64,000 bases of DNA from Pyrenula massariospora (taxonomy: Eukaryota > Ascomycota > Eurotiomycetes > Pyrenulales > Pyrenulaceae). Below the pieces are notes generated by a model. That model ran no database searches. It saw only the letters and a program-made list of their open reading frames with translations, and was not told the DNA's origin. The stretch is from assembly GCA_021030905.1 (NCBI GenBank), contig JAGFMI010000002.1, positions 372,001 through 436,000 on the forward strand, written 5' to 3'. Numbering within the stretch: the stretch's first letter is position 1; the number at the start of each line of letters is the position of its first letter. This document shows positions 1 to 10,668 of the stretch, piece by piece. The position numbers were made by a program, and so were the translations under genes.

Positions 1-1044
1 GTCCCCAGACGCCCCCCTATCTGTCCCCTCAGCCCTAAGGTCCAAGAGAGTTCTAACGTGACCATCCTTCCACCCCCCTATTCACCTGGATTCGCGGGGT
101 TGCATCTCGTGCGCGCCTCACGTGTCCGCGAGAGCATGCGATTTACTGTACCATTTTAGCTCCCAATAGTCATTTGCGGGGTCTCCGCACTGGTGATGGA
201 GGGACGTGGGAGCTGTGACCTTCCTAAAGAGAACACCGTGTCGTGGGTAAAGGGGCAGAGCCGGGCTGGGAATCACTCCGGCAGCTGCCCAAGGGAACAG
301 ATGAAAAATTTAGGGCGTGCGGAAAAATTCGCAAATGCACGGTGGAAATAGAATCAAGATTCCTAGGACGAAAACCCAGCAGCTCGCCGAGCCCACAGAA
401 TCGGGTTACAGGCTATCCCCATATCAGATATGTCTAGCATCGTGAGCCAACCGATGCCGGCGCTTCCTCGAGTGTCACAGGCGCAACGCGCGGGACAAGC
501 TTGCGTTGAGGCTCGTCAAAAAATACTCCGAAAAACAAGGATCAGTGTTGACGATGATGCACGCACAACACCCCTCGCATGCACAAAAATCCGAACCCTT
601 ATAACAAAAAGCAGTTTAATTTTTACTCTATATTAAAAAATTATATATAAATAAAAAGTTATTGTTTAAATTTTATAAGATTATAAGAATAAATTTTCTT
701 AAAATAAACTGTATAAGCCGTGAGACTGTGTACAGTGTAGGGAATAACGTTATACTTGGTTCACTGATTTTTGCTTCTCGGTCATGTCAGCGAAGGGCAA
801 CAATCTATGCTTAACGCTTTTCTTGAACAAGCACTGTCTTAAAGAACATTGACGCTTATCACGATTGAAGATAGCATTCAGTTGTTGCAGCTTACACGCG
901 CTGAAAAGGCAGCCAGATGCGTATAAATTGAATCGAAGACGGCAGAAGAAGCGGCATACAGCAGTCAGATCTCTGAATATACGTTCCGGCCCGACCAGCG
1001 AAACAGTTCAAAGCGCTGCGTCAAAGCGACAATGGCGGTTCATC
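1..1044. other. intergenic, no gene seen; AT-rich patch
   Basis: This is the 3' flank of the P450 gene. Short open frames at 243-636 and 865-1269 show no recognisable family, and the second overlaps the P450 antisense. Positions about 600-715 are almost pure A/T, in contrast to the surrounding mixed composition. That is compatible with a repeat-induced-point-mutation (RIP)-like relic or a scaffold-attachment type sequence. No terminal repeats are visible around it. Confidence 0.5.
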
Positions 1045-2673
1045 TTAATGCATAACTCCATTGACATCGACCCGTCTTCCATTCAGCACATAACCCTCCC
1101 TCATCCCCGTCTCCCATTGGTTCTTAATGAAATCCAAAGCCTCCGACCTGCGAGGCTCAAAGCGAACAGCGAACGGCTTCGGAGCCTGGAACTCCGTCGC
1201 ATCCCACGCATCAGGCCCAGCATCGATAGCATCAACCCCCTTTGGCGGCTTGATCGCGAGGCCCCATAGCACATTCGCAAGCGCAAGATCCAGCGTCAAC
1301 TCAGCCAGTTTCGCACCAGGACACACGCGGCGCCCGACTCCAAAGGAGAAATGATCCCGCTTGGTCTGATCGCCAGCCGCGTACTCGAAGCTCGAGCGGG
1401 GAAATTCCAGATACCGTTCCGGCTTGAACGCCTGCGGCTCATCGTACTTTGCGGGATCAGACCCGAGGAAGATCGTGTTCCCAAGTAAGACCGTGCCCTT
1501 GGGGATGAGATAGTCCTTGTATTGGACGTCGGCGTCGGCGTAGCGCTTGATGCACCAGACAGGAACGGGCTTCAGGCGGATCGTCTCCTTGACGCAGGCG
1601 TTTATGTACGGCAGGTTCGGCAAGTCCTGGATTGTGGGCGTGCGTTCCGGTCCGACGACGCTCATCAGCTCCTGGTAGCATTTGTCCTGGACATGTGGGT
1701 TCGCCACCATGTACAGGATGGCGGAGTTGAAGGTCACGGTTGAGGTCCCTGAGCCGGCGTCGGCAATACCGCCCACGATCCAGGCGAAGTCCTCGTCTGT
1801 GAGGCCCTGCTTTCGCCATTGTTGGTTGTTTTCGTATAATTTGCGCCCGAAACATATGGGAGCTCGACCGGTTTCCATTTGGTCTTCGAGCCGGCGCCAG
1901 GGCCTCAACTTGGCGTTAAGGATTGGCAGTCTTAGTGATTCAGCAAAGCGTCGGCCAGGTTGTAGCCAAGCAGGCAGCTTAGCAAGAGGCGGGATCTCGT
2001 CGACGAGAAAAGAGCCTGGCTTTGATATCTTGCTAAGCAACTGCGTGCTATGAATAGCACTGCGCACGTCTTCGTGCTCCCAGCTATTCACTCTCGAGCC
2101 ATAGCAGCTCGTCATCAAGATACTGAAGAAATACCGCCTTACGTGCCAATAGAACTGCTGGCCATCCTCGTTCTTGAACGCAAAATCATGCAGGAGCTGC
2201 TTCGTCTCGTACTCCTGCGACGGATTGAACTGGTCTGTCAACGTCGTCGACAGAAGCCCATGCACGATCGACCGATACGCTCTCCACTTTTTGCTGTAAG
2301 GCAACGTGTTCATGCGCATGCCGCCAACAGCGACGTCGTGCGCGAGCGGCATGGGTGACCGCGAAGAGGTGCTGACCGATTGCTTGTCGAAGATGTCGCG
2401 CATCGCCTCGGGGCTGTTTATCACGACCCAGTTGTACCAGCCGACGCGAATCCTGTAGACTTCGCCATACTGGATCGCCCATTGACCCAGGACTTCGGCG
2501 GACTTTTTGGGGAGCTTGGTCCCGAGTCCGATGAGTGGCCAGCCTGTTGGACCGTCCATTTTGTCGAGGCGACGGTCGCGCTTGAGCCATGCTATGAGGA
2601 GGGCGAGCGATGCGCCGACGAGTGTCAAGGCGATGATTTTGTATACTTGGTAGAAGTAGAAGGAGAGGGCCAT
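1045..2673 (-). CDS. cytochrome P450 monooxygenase
   Basis: Single-exon 542-aa P450, normal length for a fungal microsomal enzyme. An N-terminal membrane anchor (about residues 8-28) is followed by a proline/glycine hinge (GPTGWPLIG, 41-49). The I-helix motif is AGSGTS (306-311), the K-helix ExxR is ETIR (363-366), the PERF-like motif is PERYLEF (about 418-424), and the heme loop FGVGRRVCPG has its cysteine ligand at Cys451. The usual acidic residue before the I-helix threonine is a glycine (Gly309), which is unusual. It is divergent to the MFS gene with a 694-bp shared promoter and sits at the edge of the NR-PKS cluster. It is therefore probably a tailoring oxidase of that polyketide: hydroxylation, or oxidative phenol coupling as done by KtnC/AunB-type P450s in clusters of similar make-up. 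The reaction is inference. ATG at 2673. Confidence 0.93.
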   Translation of the reverse strand: MALSFYFYQVYKIIALTLVGASLALLIAWLKRDRRLDKMDGPTGWPLIGLGTKLPKKSAEVLGQWAIQYGEVYRIRVGWYNWVVINSPEAMRDIFDKQSVSTSSRSPMPLAHDVAVGGMRMNTLPYSKKWRAYRSIVHGLLSTTLTDQFNPSQEYETKQLLHDFAFKNEDGQQFYWHVRRYFFSILMTSCYGSRVNSWEHEDVRSAIHSTQLLSKISKPGSFLVDEIPPLAKLPAWLQPGRRFAESLRLPILNAKLRPWRRLEDQMETGRAPICFGRKLYENNQQWRKQGLTDEDFAWIVGGIADAGSGTSTVTFNSAILYMVANPHVQDKCYQELMSVVGPERTPTIQDLPNLPYINACVKETIRLKPVPVWCIKRYADADVQYKDYLIPKGTVLLGNTIFLGSDPAKYDEPQAFKPERYLEFPRSSFEYAAGDQTKRDHFSFGVGRRVCPGAKLAELTLDLALANVLWGLAIKPPKGVDAIDAGPDAWDATEFQAPKPFAVRFEPRRSEALDFIKNQWETGMREGYVLNGRRVDVNGVMH

Positions 2674-3367
2674 GGTTCATGAGTTGTTTGCAAGGGAAGA
2701 AAACGTGGAATGGTAGGCTTGGGCATCATTATCAAGAGCTTGGGACCGATACTATATTATCTTGCATCGCTTTCCATTGTCGTCCACTAAGGAATCTAAA
2801 TTTACGAAGCGGCTTAAGCTGGCGGAATGAGCAGAGTGACCGTCGCGGCCCGTATCGACCATCGGGTCTCATCCAGCTTACACGGCTTGAATCCTCCGAA
2901 CTCGTTTCTAGTACCCCGTTGAGACGGATTGATGGTTCAGCTTGTTCCTAATGGTGTTGAAATACACATGGCGTTGATAGGGGGCTTGACAGGGGGTTGA
3001 GATACGTGCGGGATGATCCGCGGGTCCGCAAGGGGTAATACCTATGCTCCAGCCAATCGGGATGGATATTTGGTACCCGAAATCCTGAGAGCCGCTGGAT
3101 ATGCATCTTCAATGCCGCAGCAACGAGAAGGAGTATCTTCTATCTTCTACTGATTTTCTCATTCTTTTTGTGTTTTTGTCTGTGGCGATATACTAAATCT
3201 AATTCAGTAATAGAGGTCTGCGCTAGGCTCCCAAAAAGAGAGAACCATTCCTCTCCGTCCACATTCCTGGCTTAAACTTAGGTTATATTCACAAAGGCAC
3301 CAAACTCTTGTTCTATCTCTTCCTCTACTACACTCTTGCAACAAGCGTAACCTAAGCAGAGGCCACG
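2674..3367. promoter_or_regulatory. bidirectional promoter, P450 / MFS transporter
   Basis: A 694-bp intergenic region between two divergent start codons. It holds two sites that fit Zn2Cys6 binding geometry: TCG-N5-CGG at 2855-2865 (AflR-like spacing) and an inverted CGG-N6-CCG at 3009-3020, which overlaps the palindrome CCGCGG. A pyrimidine-rich stretch at about 3130-3180 lies upstream of the MFS start. Binding is not shown; sites of this length also occur by chance. Confidence 0.45.
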
Positions 3368-5287
3368 ATGTCGCATCCAAGTACAGAGTCACATGATGAG
3401 GCAACCCCTGAAGGCTCTACGGTTCTGCAAAGCGACGACATCAAGCCTCCACAGCCTCAACCAACACCAGCACCTTCATATCCAACCGGCTTCCCCTTTG
3501 CTCTTACTCTATTCGCGCTTTTCATATCCCTCTTCTGCGTCGCATTGGACAGCACGATCATCGCAACAGCTATCCCGCGGATCACAGATCAGTTCCATGC
3601 TCTACAAGATGTCGGCTGGTATGGGTCGTCGTATTTGCTCACCAAATGTGGTATGTACTCGCGGTCCTAACTTGTATCAGAAAAACCAGAGTGGCACTGA
3701 CACTGTACGAATGTAGCCTTTCAACTTCCGTTCGGAAAGACATTCCGCTTCTTCAGTCTGAAATGGACGTTCCTCGCAGCGCTGCTCATCTTCGAAGTTG
3801 GCTCGGTTCTCTGTGGAGCTGCAAATTCCTCAGCAATGCTGATCGTAGGGGTAAGCATTTATCTCCCCACGGATCCCAAATCCATTCCAGATAACCGCTC
3901 ACTCCCCTTAGCGCACAATAGCAGGTATAGGCTGCGCCGGGATATCCAGCGGCGGTCTGATAATCATCGCGAACATCACGCCTCTCGAAAAGCGAGCCAC
4001 ATACCAGTCTCTCTATGGCGGTATATTCGGCATCGCTTCCGTCGTCGGCCCGTTAGTTGGCGGAGCGTTTACCGACAAGGTTTCCTGGCGGTGGTGCTTC
4101 TATGTCAATCTCCCTCTTGGAGCAGTCTCGGCTGCTTTCATCGTCTTTTCGCTGCATTTACCGCCGAAACCAAATCCGATTAAGGAGCAGGGGCTTGTGA
4201 AACTCCTGTGGCAGCTTGATCCGATTGGGTTTGTGTTGTTTGTGCCTAGCATTATTTGTCTTCTATTCACGCTGCAGGTCAGTACCCTACTTCCTCATTG
4301 TGATGGGTTAGTGTTGGAGCTAAAACCCACCAGTGGGGGGGAACGAAGTACGCATGGGACAGCGGCCGCATCATCGCCCTCTTCGTCGTCTTCGGCATTA
4401 CACTCCTTGCCTTCATCGGCAGTCAGGCCTACCTCGGGGAATCAGGCACAGTCCCACCCCGCATCGCCAAAAACCGCACAATCCTCTCCTCTTCCTTCTT
4501 CACTTTCCTCCTAGCTGGAACATTCTTCCTCCTCTCCTACTTTGTCCCGATCTACTTCCAAGCCATCAAAGGACGCACCGCCCTAGCCTCAGGTATAGAC
4601 ACCATCCCACTGATCCTCCCCAACGTCATCGGTATCCTCTTCGCGGGTTTCGGGACCAGTAAAATTGGGTACTACGTCCCCTTCATATACCTCGCCGTCC
4701 TCATCGCTCCAATCGGAGCGGGATTGTTGACGACGCTGAACGAGGGGACCAGCAGGGCGAAATGGGTGGTTTACCAGATCTTGTTTGGGTTTGGGTCTGG
4801 GTGCGGGTTTCAGTTACCTCAAGTCGCGGCTCAAGTCGTTTTGCCGCCCAAAGACATTCCTATGGGAATTTCTGTTTCCATGCTTTTTCAGGGATTGGGT
4901 GGCGCAGTACTGATTAGCGCGGCTAACAACGTTCTCAACGATAAGTTGGTACACTACATCGACGCCCTCGGCATTCCGGGTGTTGGTGGTTTGGAGGTGG
5001 TTAATGCGGGCGCGACGCGGTTTCGGAGGGTCATCCCCGAGGAGCATGTGGGGGAGGTGGTGCATTTGTATAATTTGGCGCTGAGGAAGGCGTTCCAGAT
5101 TGCGGTCATTACGGCGTGCTTGAGTGCCATTCCGGCTGTGGGGCTGGAGTGGATCAGTGTGAAGAAGAGTGGGCCGCCGCTGGCTTCAGGGGCGAAGGGA
5201 CAGAAGGTAGAGGCGAGGGCGGAGGCGCAGGCGGAAGCGCAGACGTCGGCTGTGGTGGCGAGAGATGTGGAAAAGGGCTCGTCTTGA
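3368..5287 (+). CDS. MFS drug/metabolite efflux transporter (DHA2-like, 14 TM)
   Basis: Four exons: 3368-3650, 3717-3850, 3912-4277, 4334-5287. All have GT-AG borders and consistent phase, giving 578 aa. A hydrophilic proline-rich N-terminus precedes TM1, which carries the family's conserved aspartate ([18 protein letters not shown]). Later come GGLIIIANI and the DHA2 signature around [16 protein letters not shown], then further hydrophobic segments and an Ala/Glu-rich cytosolic tail. DHA2 proton antiporters of 14 TM commonly export fungal toxins and pigments. The position next to the P450 and near the NR-PKS suggests export or self-resistance for the cluster product. Substrate unknown. Convergent with the O-methyltransferase gene. 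Confidence 0.92.
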
Positions 5288-5875
5288 GGCTGAGGCTTTT
5301 TCGCTCGACGGCGCATTGCATTTTCTTGCGTCTCAGCGAGATCGTGGCTTATCTAGCGGTCGTCTTGGTGAAAGAAAGTCATTATCGGAGCTTTCAGGAT
5401 TAAAGAGACCATTCATATGTAGATGGACGCTGGCTCTAGGATTTGCATGCTTTCAATAATAGTCTCCACTTTTTGATCGCGTTACTAGTCAACGTTCTCT
5501 GTCCCCTTTTACCTGCCTTACTCTTTTGACATGATATTGCTGCTTCCCTACTTTCGCTCTGTTTTTCCGTCTTTTGGATGTAACGGCTCCAGAAACTCCT
5601 GCGTAAAAGATCAATACATGATTGACATCGATCTATATCGCAGGTACTTGCAGGACAAAGTTCTCGAAGGATATAGGGTAGAGCAAAACAGGACAGATAA
5701 ATTTGACCTCAGGCGGTGTGAGGCACTCCATCGGAGTCGTCCTGCGTTTTCTGCCCTTGCCCCAAAGAGGAATAGTCTAGAATGAGCTAGGTCATTGCCT
5801 GTTGGTCACATAACTTAGAACCTAGCCTAGAATAACAATCTCCTCAATCTTGAGCCCCAGCGACGAAGAATCCCG
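5288..5875. other. convergent intergenic region, no gene
   Basis: This 588-bp region lies between the 3' ends of the MFS and O-methyltransferase genes and presumably holds both terminators. Open frames in it are short and unrecognised. Confidence 0.5.
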
Positions 5876-7335
5876 CTACCCCGTGATATCCCACTCCTCC
5901 TCCCCCACCCTCTCATCCAAAACGTCCTTCACCTTATCATACCCATTCGCATTCCCGTTCCCATTCAAGACCTCATCCTCGCCGTCAATCTGCACCTCCA
6001 AAAGCGCCATCGCGCTTCCAAAGGGGCTCTCCACCCTCCTGATCCTAAGCCTGCAATCCGCCTTCTCCAACAACGCCTTCCATTGCTCCAGATCTCGCTC
6101 ATGGCTATTAAACACCTGCATCATTGTCAGATCCCTGACTCTCACAATCCGCTCCACAGATTGTGGGACTTCTCCCGGCGCCGGCAGCAGAGTGTCCATA
6201 ATCAAAAGCTTAGCCTTTCCGTCTGCTAGGACAGGAACTAATTGCGAGAGAATCGTGATAGCGACGTGGTCTGGCCAATCGTGCAGGATCATGCGCAGCA
6301 AGTAAACAGCTGCGCCGCTCACTGGCTGCGGGCGGGTAAAGTCGTGGCCCTGGAACGTGATACGCGAGAGGATATCCTGCGGCAGATTCGCCTCGGCAGC
6401 TTTGCGCCCAGCGTTCGCATTGTCAGGGAGGTCTTGCACAATAAACCTCAAATCCGGAAATGACCGCGCGAGGGCTATCGCAGCATTGCCAGTGGACCCG
6501 CCAACGTCAACAACAAGTCCTGCACCGAGGTCCGGCCAGGGATAGTTGTTGACGAGGTGCTTCACGTCGACGCCTTCGCTGGTGGTCACGTTGCGCATGT
6601 AGCCCGCGAACTCGGCGGTGCTGGCCGGATCGAGCGCGAGGTGGTCGAAGAAAGGCAGGTCCGTCGCGAAGGCGACGTTGTACGCTGTTTCATTCTTCGC
6701 GACGCTCGCAGGCGTGAAGCGTGCGTGGGCGGCGGTCATCGCGAGGGCGGTGGGGGCGGAGCGCGTGGACAGGTATGAGGCCCAGGAGTGCACGTCGGGG
6801 TCGCGGGCGAGGAGGACGGAGGTCGCGGAGTGGCTAATGTGGTTTGGGACGGGCTCGAGGAAGAGGGTGGATGTCATGGCCATGCGTATGATGCTCTTGA
6901 GCCGGGTTTCAAAGATTGGAGATGGGATGTTGGCGCGCTTAGATGCTAGGGAGGCGAGGTTGTGGTACGATATGGTCCCTTTGAGAGGAACGAGGTGGAA
7001 AATGTCGTACCGAAGAAGCCAGGCTAGACAGGCGGGGTATTGGAAGCCAGGGGCGAGATTGGGGATGTACTCGCTTGGGCCGGCAGCGAGCTCGAAGAGC
7101 TGTAGAGCAGAATTCATGAGGCTTTGTCGTGCCTTCTGGATGCTTTGGGGTCGTCCTTGGGAAGCGTGCTGCTGGGTCCATCGGGTTCGTGTGATGGCTG
7201 TGGTAGGTTTTGGGCCGAGAGATACTGGCCCACTGAGATAGCATTTCTGGTGCATTGCCAAGCTAGCTGCTCCAGAGGAAATGAAGTTTCTGTCGAAGGT
7301 AACGTTCGAGCCCCGTTGGTGAGCTTTCCAGCCAT
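5876..7335 (-). pseudogene. SAM-dependent O-methyltransferase, apparent N-terminal frameshift
   Basis: The core is a class-I fungal O-methyltransferase. It has a winged-helix dimerisation part (from about the GPSEYIPNLAPG segment), SAM motif I VVDVGGSTGN, the acidic VQDLP motif, and the catalytic-His region MILHDWPDH. A ~40-aa acidic/Asn-rich tail ends the protein. The open frame runs 7411-5876, but before about 7147 its sequence is not OMT-like. The expected N-terminus (GQYLSAQNLPQP, LPKDDPK) is in the next frame, openable from ATG 7335 and running to a stop at 7114. The two match the family end to end if one base is missing in the CCCCAAAGC run near 7145-7152; no intron of plausible size fits. 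Either a sequencing error or a real lesion. If real, the first in-frame ATG is 7117 (413 aa), lacking the N-terminal helices. Likely role: methylating the PKS product. Convergent with the MFS gene. Confidence 0.75.
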
Positions 7336-8256
7336 GGCGACTCTTGGCAAGTGCGATTGTAAGAAAAGGGGGCGACGACGAGAAACGGTGAGTGAGCTCG
7401 AAGGTCAACATATCTTGTCGAGGTATGCAAGGGCAGAGCTTATGTCGTGAAAATGGTCTTTACTCAGACTAAGTTCCCACATGAACATCAACTTCCACGT
7501 TTCGGTAGCGGACGCGGCTGGTGGGGCCCGGGATGATGCGCTGGCCCGGGACGATGTGCTGGCCCGTTCGGTATCCGAACAATTGCGCCTTATTGATGTG
7601 GTACAGGAGCGAAGAAACGTGGCTGAAATCCTGATCGGGCTGCCCGTAAGATCTCTAGAGAAGATTGGGTTTTGCTTACGGGTAGATAGCCGGTATATCT
7701 TTTTTTGATTACTATGTATGTGCCGATCACAGCCACGGTGGTTGCAAAAAGCCTTCAGCCTTTTACAGGGTGGTTGTTCTCCCAAGTAAACGTCTTAGAC
7801 TGGAAAATTAGCTCGAAGAAGTTGGTGTTTCGAAGAAAATGTGGATAGCTCGAGTAAGTTCTATTCCTGATGGCATCGAGGATACAAAGCACTCCCAGGT
7901 TTGGGGTCAGGGGAAAATGTTCTCGCCTACTATGGTGGGAGGGGTATTACTATGGTAGGGGCTGATTTAATTTTTGTACCCCTGCCTTGAGCCAATGCAT
8001 CTAAGATACATGTGCGTAAGACGACCGGGACGGATATGGTTAGCTTCAATAAATGCTATACTTGTATGTAAATTACGCTGACTTAAAGCTGGGGCTAAAA
8101 TTAAACCAGCCCCTACCATAGTAACCAAGGTTCTAACAGCTCCCCCATCTATTTTTTCAGTATGAATACAGCTTTCTGCACCTTTACTTTGTGATTACGC
8201 TGTAAATATACATTCATTTACCAAACTCACCACTCTAAGGAACTTGACTATCACCT
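7336..8256. other. intergenic region upstream of OMT, contains a MITE-like element
   Basis: This stretch lies between the OMT start and the 3' end of the AflR-type gene. It should hold the OMT promoter and the regulator's terminator. The short inverted-repeat element at 7948-8123 is listed separately. An open frame on the minus strand at 7405-7785 shows no family resemblance. Confidence 0.5.
7948..8123. mobile_element. MITE-like element, TA target duplication
   Basis: Terminal inverted repeats begin CTATGGTAGGGGCTG at 7950 and end with the complement at 8121. They match over about 26 bp with one mismatch (A versus G, a transition) and are flanked by TA on both sides (7948-7949, 8122-8123). 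The element is about 172 bp with an A/T-richer core and no coding capacity, as expected of a non-autonomous Tc1/mariner-type MITE. A degenerate extra copy of the left end, TACTATGGTGGGAGGGG, lies just outside at 7928-7944, suggesting nested or repeated insertion. The family is not identified. Confidence 0.7.
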
Positions 8257-9534
8257 CTACGGCCATAGTAGCACAGATAAGCCTTTCCTTGCTTTCGTCA
8301 CGATACGTCCGTGTTCTGTCCGAAGCCATGCTCCAAGGCTCGCGAACAAATTTGCATCTCCATCACTGCTTCGGAGATCTTCGCCGATAGGACAAGCATC
8401 ACCTACAGCCTGTATACTCGATGGGTCTTTTCCAATGCTTGTGAACAAGTCAATCAAGGCTTCGACCTTCTTCAGCTCGCTCAAAAGATGACAATCAGCC
8501 AAGGCAGTCTGAAGGTTACGATCATTGCTTTGGAAGGTACCGATCGTAACTGGTGTTGGAAGCACAGAGACACCGCTGCCGCTGTTCCCGTCAGCAGAGT
8601 TGGTTCTAAAGGCCTTGAGGATTTCCATTGGTTCTTGTGCCGTTTGTGAAGGCGGGATAGACGATCCTGCAGGAACTCCGTTCCCAGCAGCTTGTTGATA
8701 CCACAACAAGACGCGGGAGAGTATGGAGGCATACAGCATGGCCATATGTGGTGAGCGGGCGCATGGGCATTTGAAGAGAATTTCTAGGCGTTTGACAACT
8801 TCACGACTGCGCGTTAAGACGGATCCGAGGTCTAAAGTGTGGGCTAGCACGCCGTCGGACACGATATTGGAAGGATTGGCGCAGTATAGTAGACGCATGA
8901 TGTCTTTCGATTCGCGAGTACAGCTATCCCGCAATGCTTCTGACGACGGAGTTGTGACTGGTGTGGATTCGATTGGCTTCGGTTCCGAGTCGCTCTGGTA
9001 GGACGCGTTAAGCGTGATGGCATCTAGGCTGCCAAGGTTGTCAAACGGAAAGCAGGTTTGGAAGGTTGGGTCGAAAGGAGAGGAGAACTCGGAAGGGTTC
9101 ATTGTCATAGAGCCATCGGAAAATGCAGGCATGATATCTGCGGCCGTTGTTGATATCGCTATTGTCTTTGTTGCGGTCGTCTCATGCTCAGCAGGCGACG
9201 TTGCAAGTCGCTTGCGTGGAGGTTTCCCGGCCTTCCTGGACAATCCATATACGCAATTCGCGCCTTGAGAGACGCAACGTGCGCATGCAGGTCGACTACG
9301 GTCACATTTGGTCTAGAAAGTCAAGTCAGTCAATGCCTTTTCCCGCGGTCAGATATTAATAGCTGAGCGCACCTTTGCCTGTCCGCAAGCATCGCAGCTG
9401 GAACGATATCTGGGGTGAGATCGTGGAGCTATCGAGCGAGAGGGTGTCGAAACCTCACGCGAATAATAGGCAAAGACATCCAGGTCCAATGCACCGCCAT
9501 CAGATGCTTGAACGTATGGCGATGTATTGTCCAT
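8257..9534 (-). CDS. AflR-type Zn2Cys6 transcription factor
   Basis: Two exons, 9534-9373 and 9312-8257, joined across a 60-nt intron that splits the zinc cluster and keeps phase 0; 405 aa. The joined N-terminal cluster has the Cx2Cx6Cx6Cx2Cx6C spacing of GAL4-type domains, starting CDACGQAKTKC at residue 47. A basic linker (GKPPRKR) follows. The C-terminal half carries the AflR-family domain: RLLYCANPSN, then LFKCPCARSPHMAMLYASILSRVLLWY (close in form to aflatoxin-regulator AflR). It is a nuclear DNA-binding activator, most likely the pathway-specific regulator of the surrounding cluster. It is divergent to the NR-PKS with a 1.13-kb shared promoter. AflR-type proteins usually bind TCG-N5-CGA/CGG sites, and such sites occur in that promoter. 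Confidence 0.9.
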
Positions 9535-10668
9535 GACTTGCTCTGTGGGGAAAGATGGTCGTCGAATCTTGTCGGCACCAAAGAGCGATGTTGATGACGA
9601 CAGGGAATGAGTTGTACTGGTCTTAGTTCTGTAAGGTATATTAAGAGACGCCCTATAGGTAAGGTATGTAACGTGCTAATCCGCTTTGAGCAAGTGCGGC
9701 TGAGGCTCGAGACTGCATAGATTGCTGATTAAGGCTAGGCTCAAGATTGCCTAGATTGCGCAATAACAACGTGTATCGCTCTGGACTATGCTCCTTTGGG
9801 ATAAGTACAGGAATCCAGGGCAACTCCGATGGAGTGCCTCTCAGCGCCGGAATCTGGGCATCTCGCATGCTTAGCGGCTTATAAACGCCTCGGTCCCTTG
9901 AGCTTGACTGCCAACTTTCATCCTTCTCAACCTCCAGAGCCCAATTGTGCAATAGAAAAGTCTTTGACTATCGCTACTCAGCTGTCTATTCATATCCCAT
10001 ATCGACGTTCCAAGACGGAAGTTCGAGTATTCGCGTCAGAAGATGGAAGTTCGCGTATTGGCTATCCTTCGTGGGGGCCTCTGCAGTCCAGACACCCTCT
10101 TTGCAAGTGGCTTACCAGAGCCCAACCGGGACATTTCCACAGTGTCAAGCTAAAATGCTTGAGAGCCAGCCGGGTCAAATCTATTGTTTCAAACGCCTCA
10201 TTTTCACCCTCCGACTTATCCCTATCATCACAGCCCGCCATCGAAGAAGTCCGTGGGTGGTGGCTGTCAGCTAAACGAGCTACGGCGTCAAAGCTGTGCT
10301 ACTCTTTGATCGAATCTAGAACTATGGCTTATGATCCTGAGGATGGCTCAGGATTTTGAGGCTGGCATTGAAGGATGGCCTTCTGCTATTTCGGGTTCTG
10401 TGCCTTGCAAATCAGATCCGGGACATTAGAAGCTACTCGGGTCGCGGCTCGGGATGAAAGAGATAAGCGTCTAGCTGTCAATCATTCCAACGATACCATA
10501 TACAGCGATCGCGGTGTTGACGACGAGAAGGGATGGCGAGATGTTGGCTATTCGCACATACAAGATGGATACTTATAAATGTCACCCTTGTCAGGGCCTC
10601 GATTTTCCTTGCAGTAGCACGTGGCAGCTCAACTCTACCATATTCCAATCCTTTGAAATTCTTTCAAC
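9535..10668. promoter_or_regulatory. shared promoter of the AflR-type regulator and NR-PKS
   Basis: A divergent 1134-bp region without a convincing gene. It contains two overlapping TCG-N5-CGG sites at 10437-10452, about 220 bp before the PKS start, fitting an AflR-type dimer. It also has two imperfect two-copy direct repeats. One is a unit of about 24 bp at about 9704 and 9738 (GGCTCRAGAYTGC, then TAGATTGC). The other is GGAAGTTCGNGTATT at 10017 and 10045 (28-bp period). A minus-strand frame at 9653-9952 is unsupported. Confidence 0.5.

Noticed and set aside
5876-7335. Reading the OMT as an AflJ/AflS-type non-enzymatic co-regulator
   Set aside because: It keeps SAM motif I and the catalytic-His region, which favours a real methyltransferase despite the AflR-type neighbour.
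9653-9952. 99-codon open frame on the minus strand in the regulator/PKS promoter
   Set aside because: No family resemblance, overlaps promoter repeats, and no splice partner is seen.
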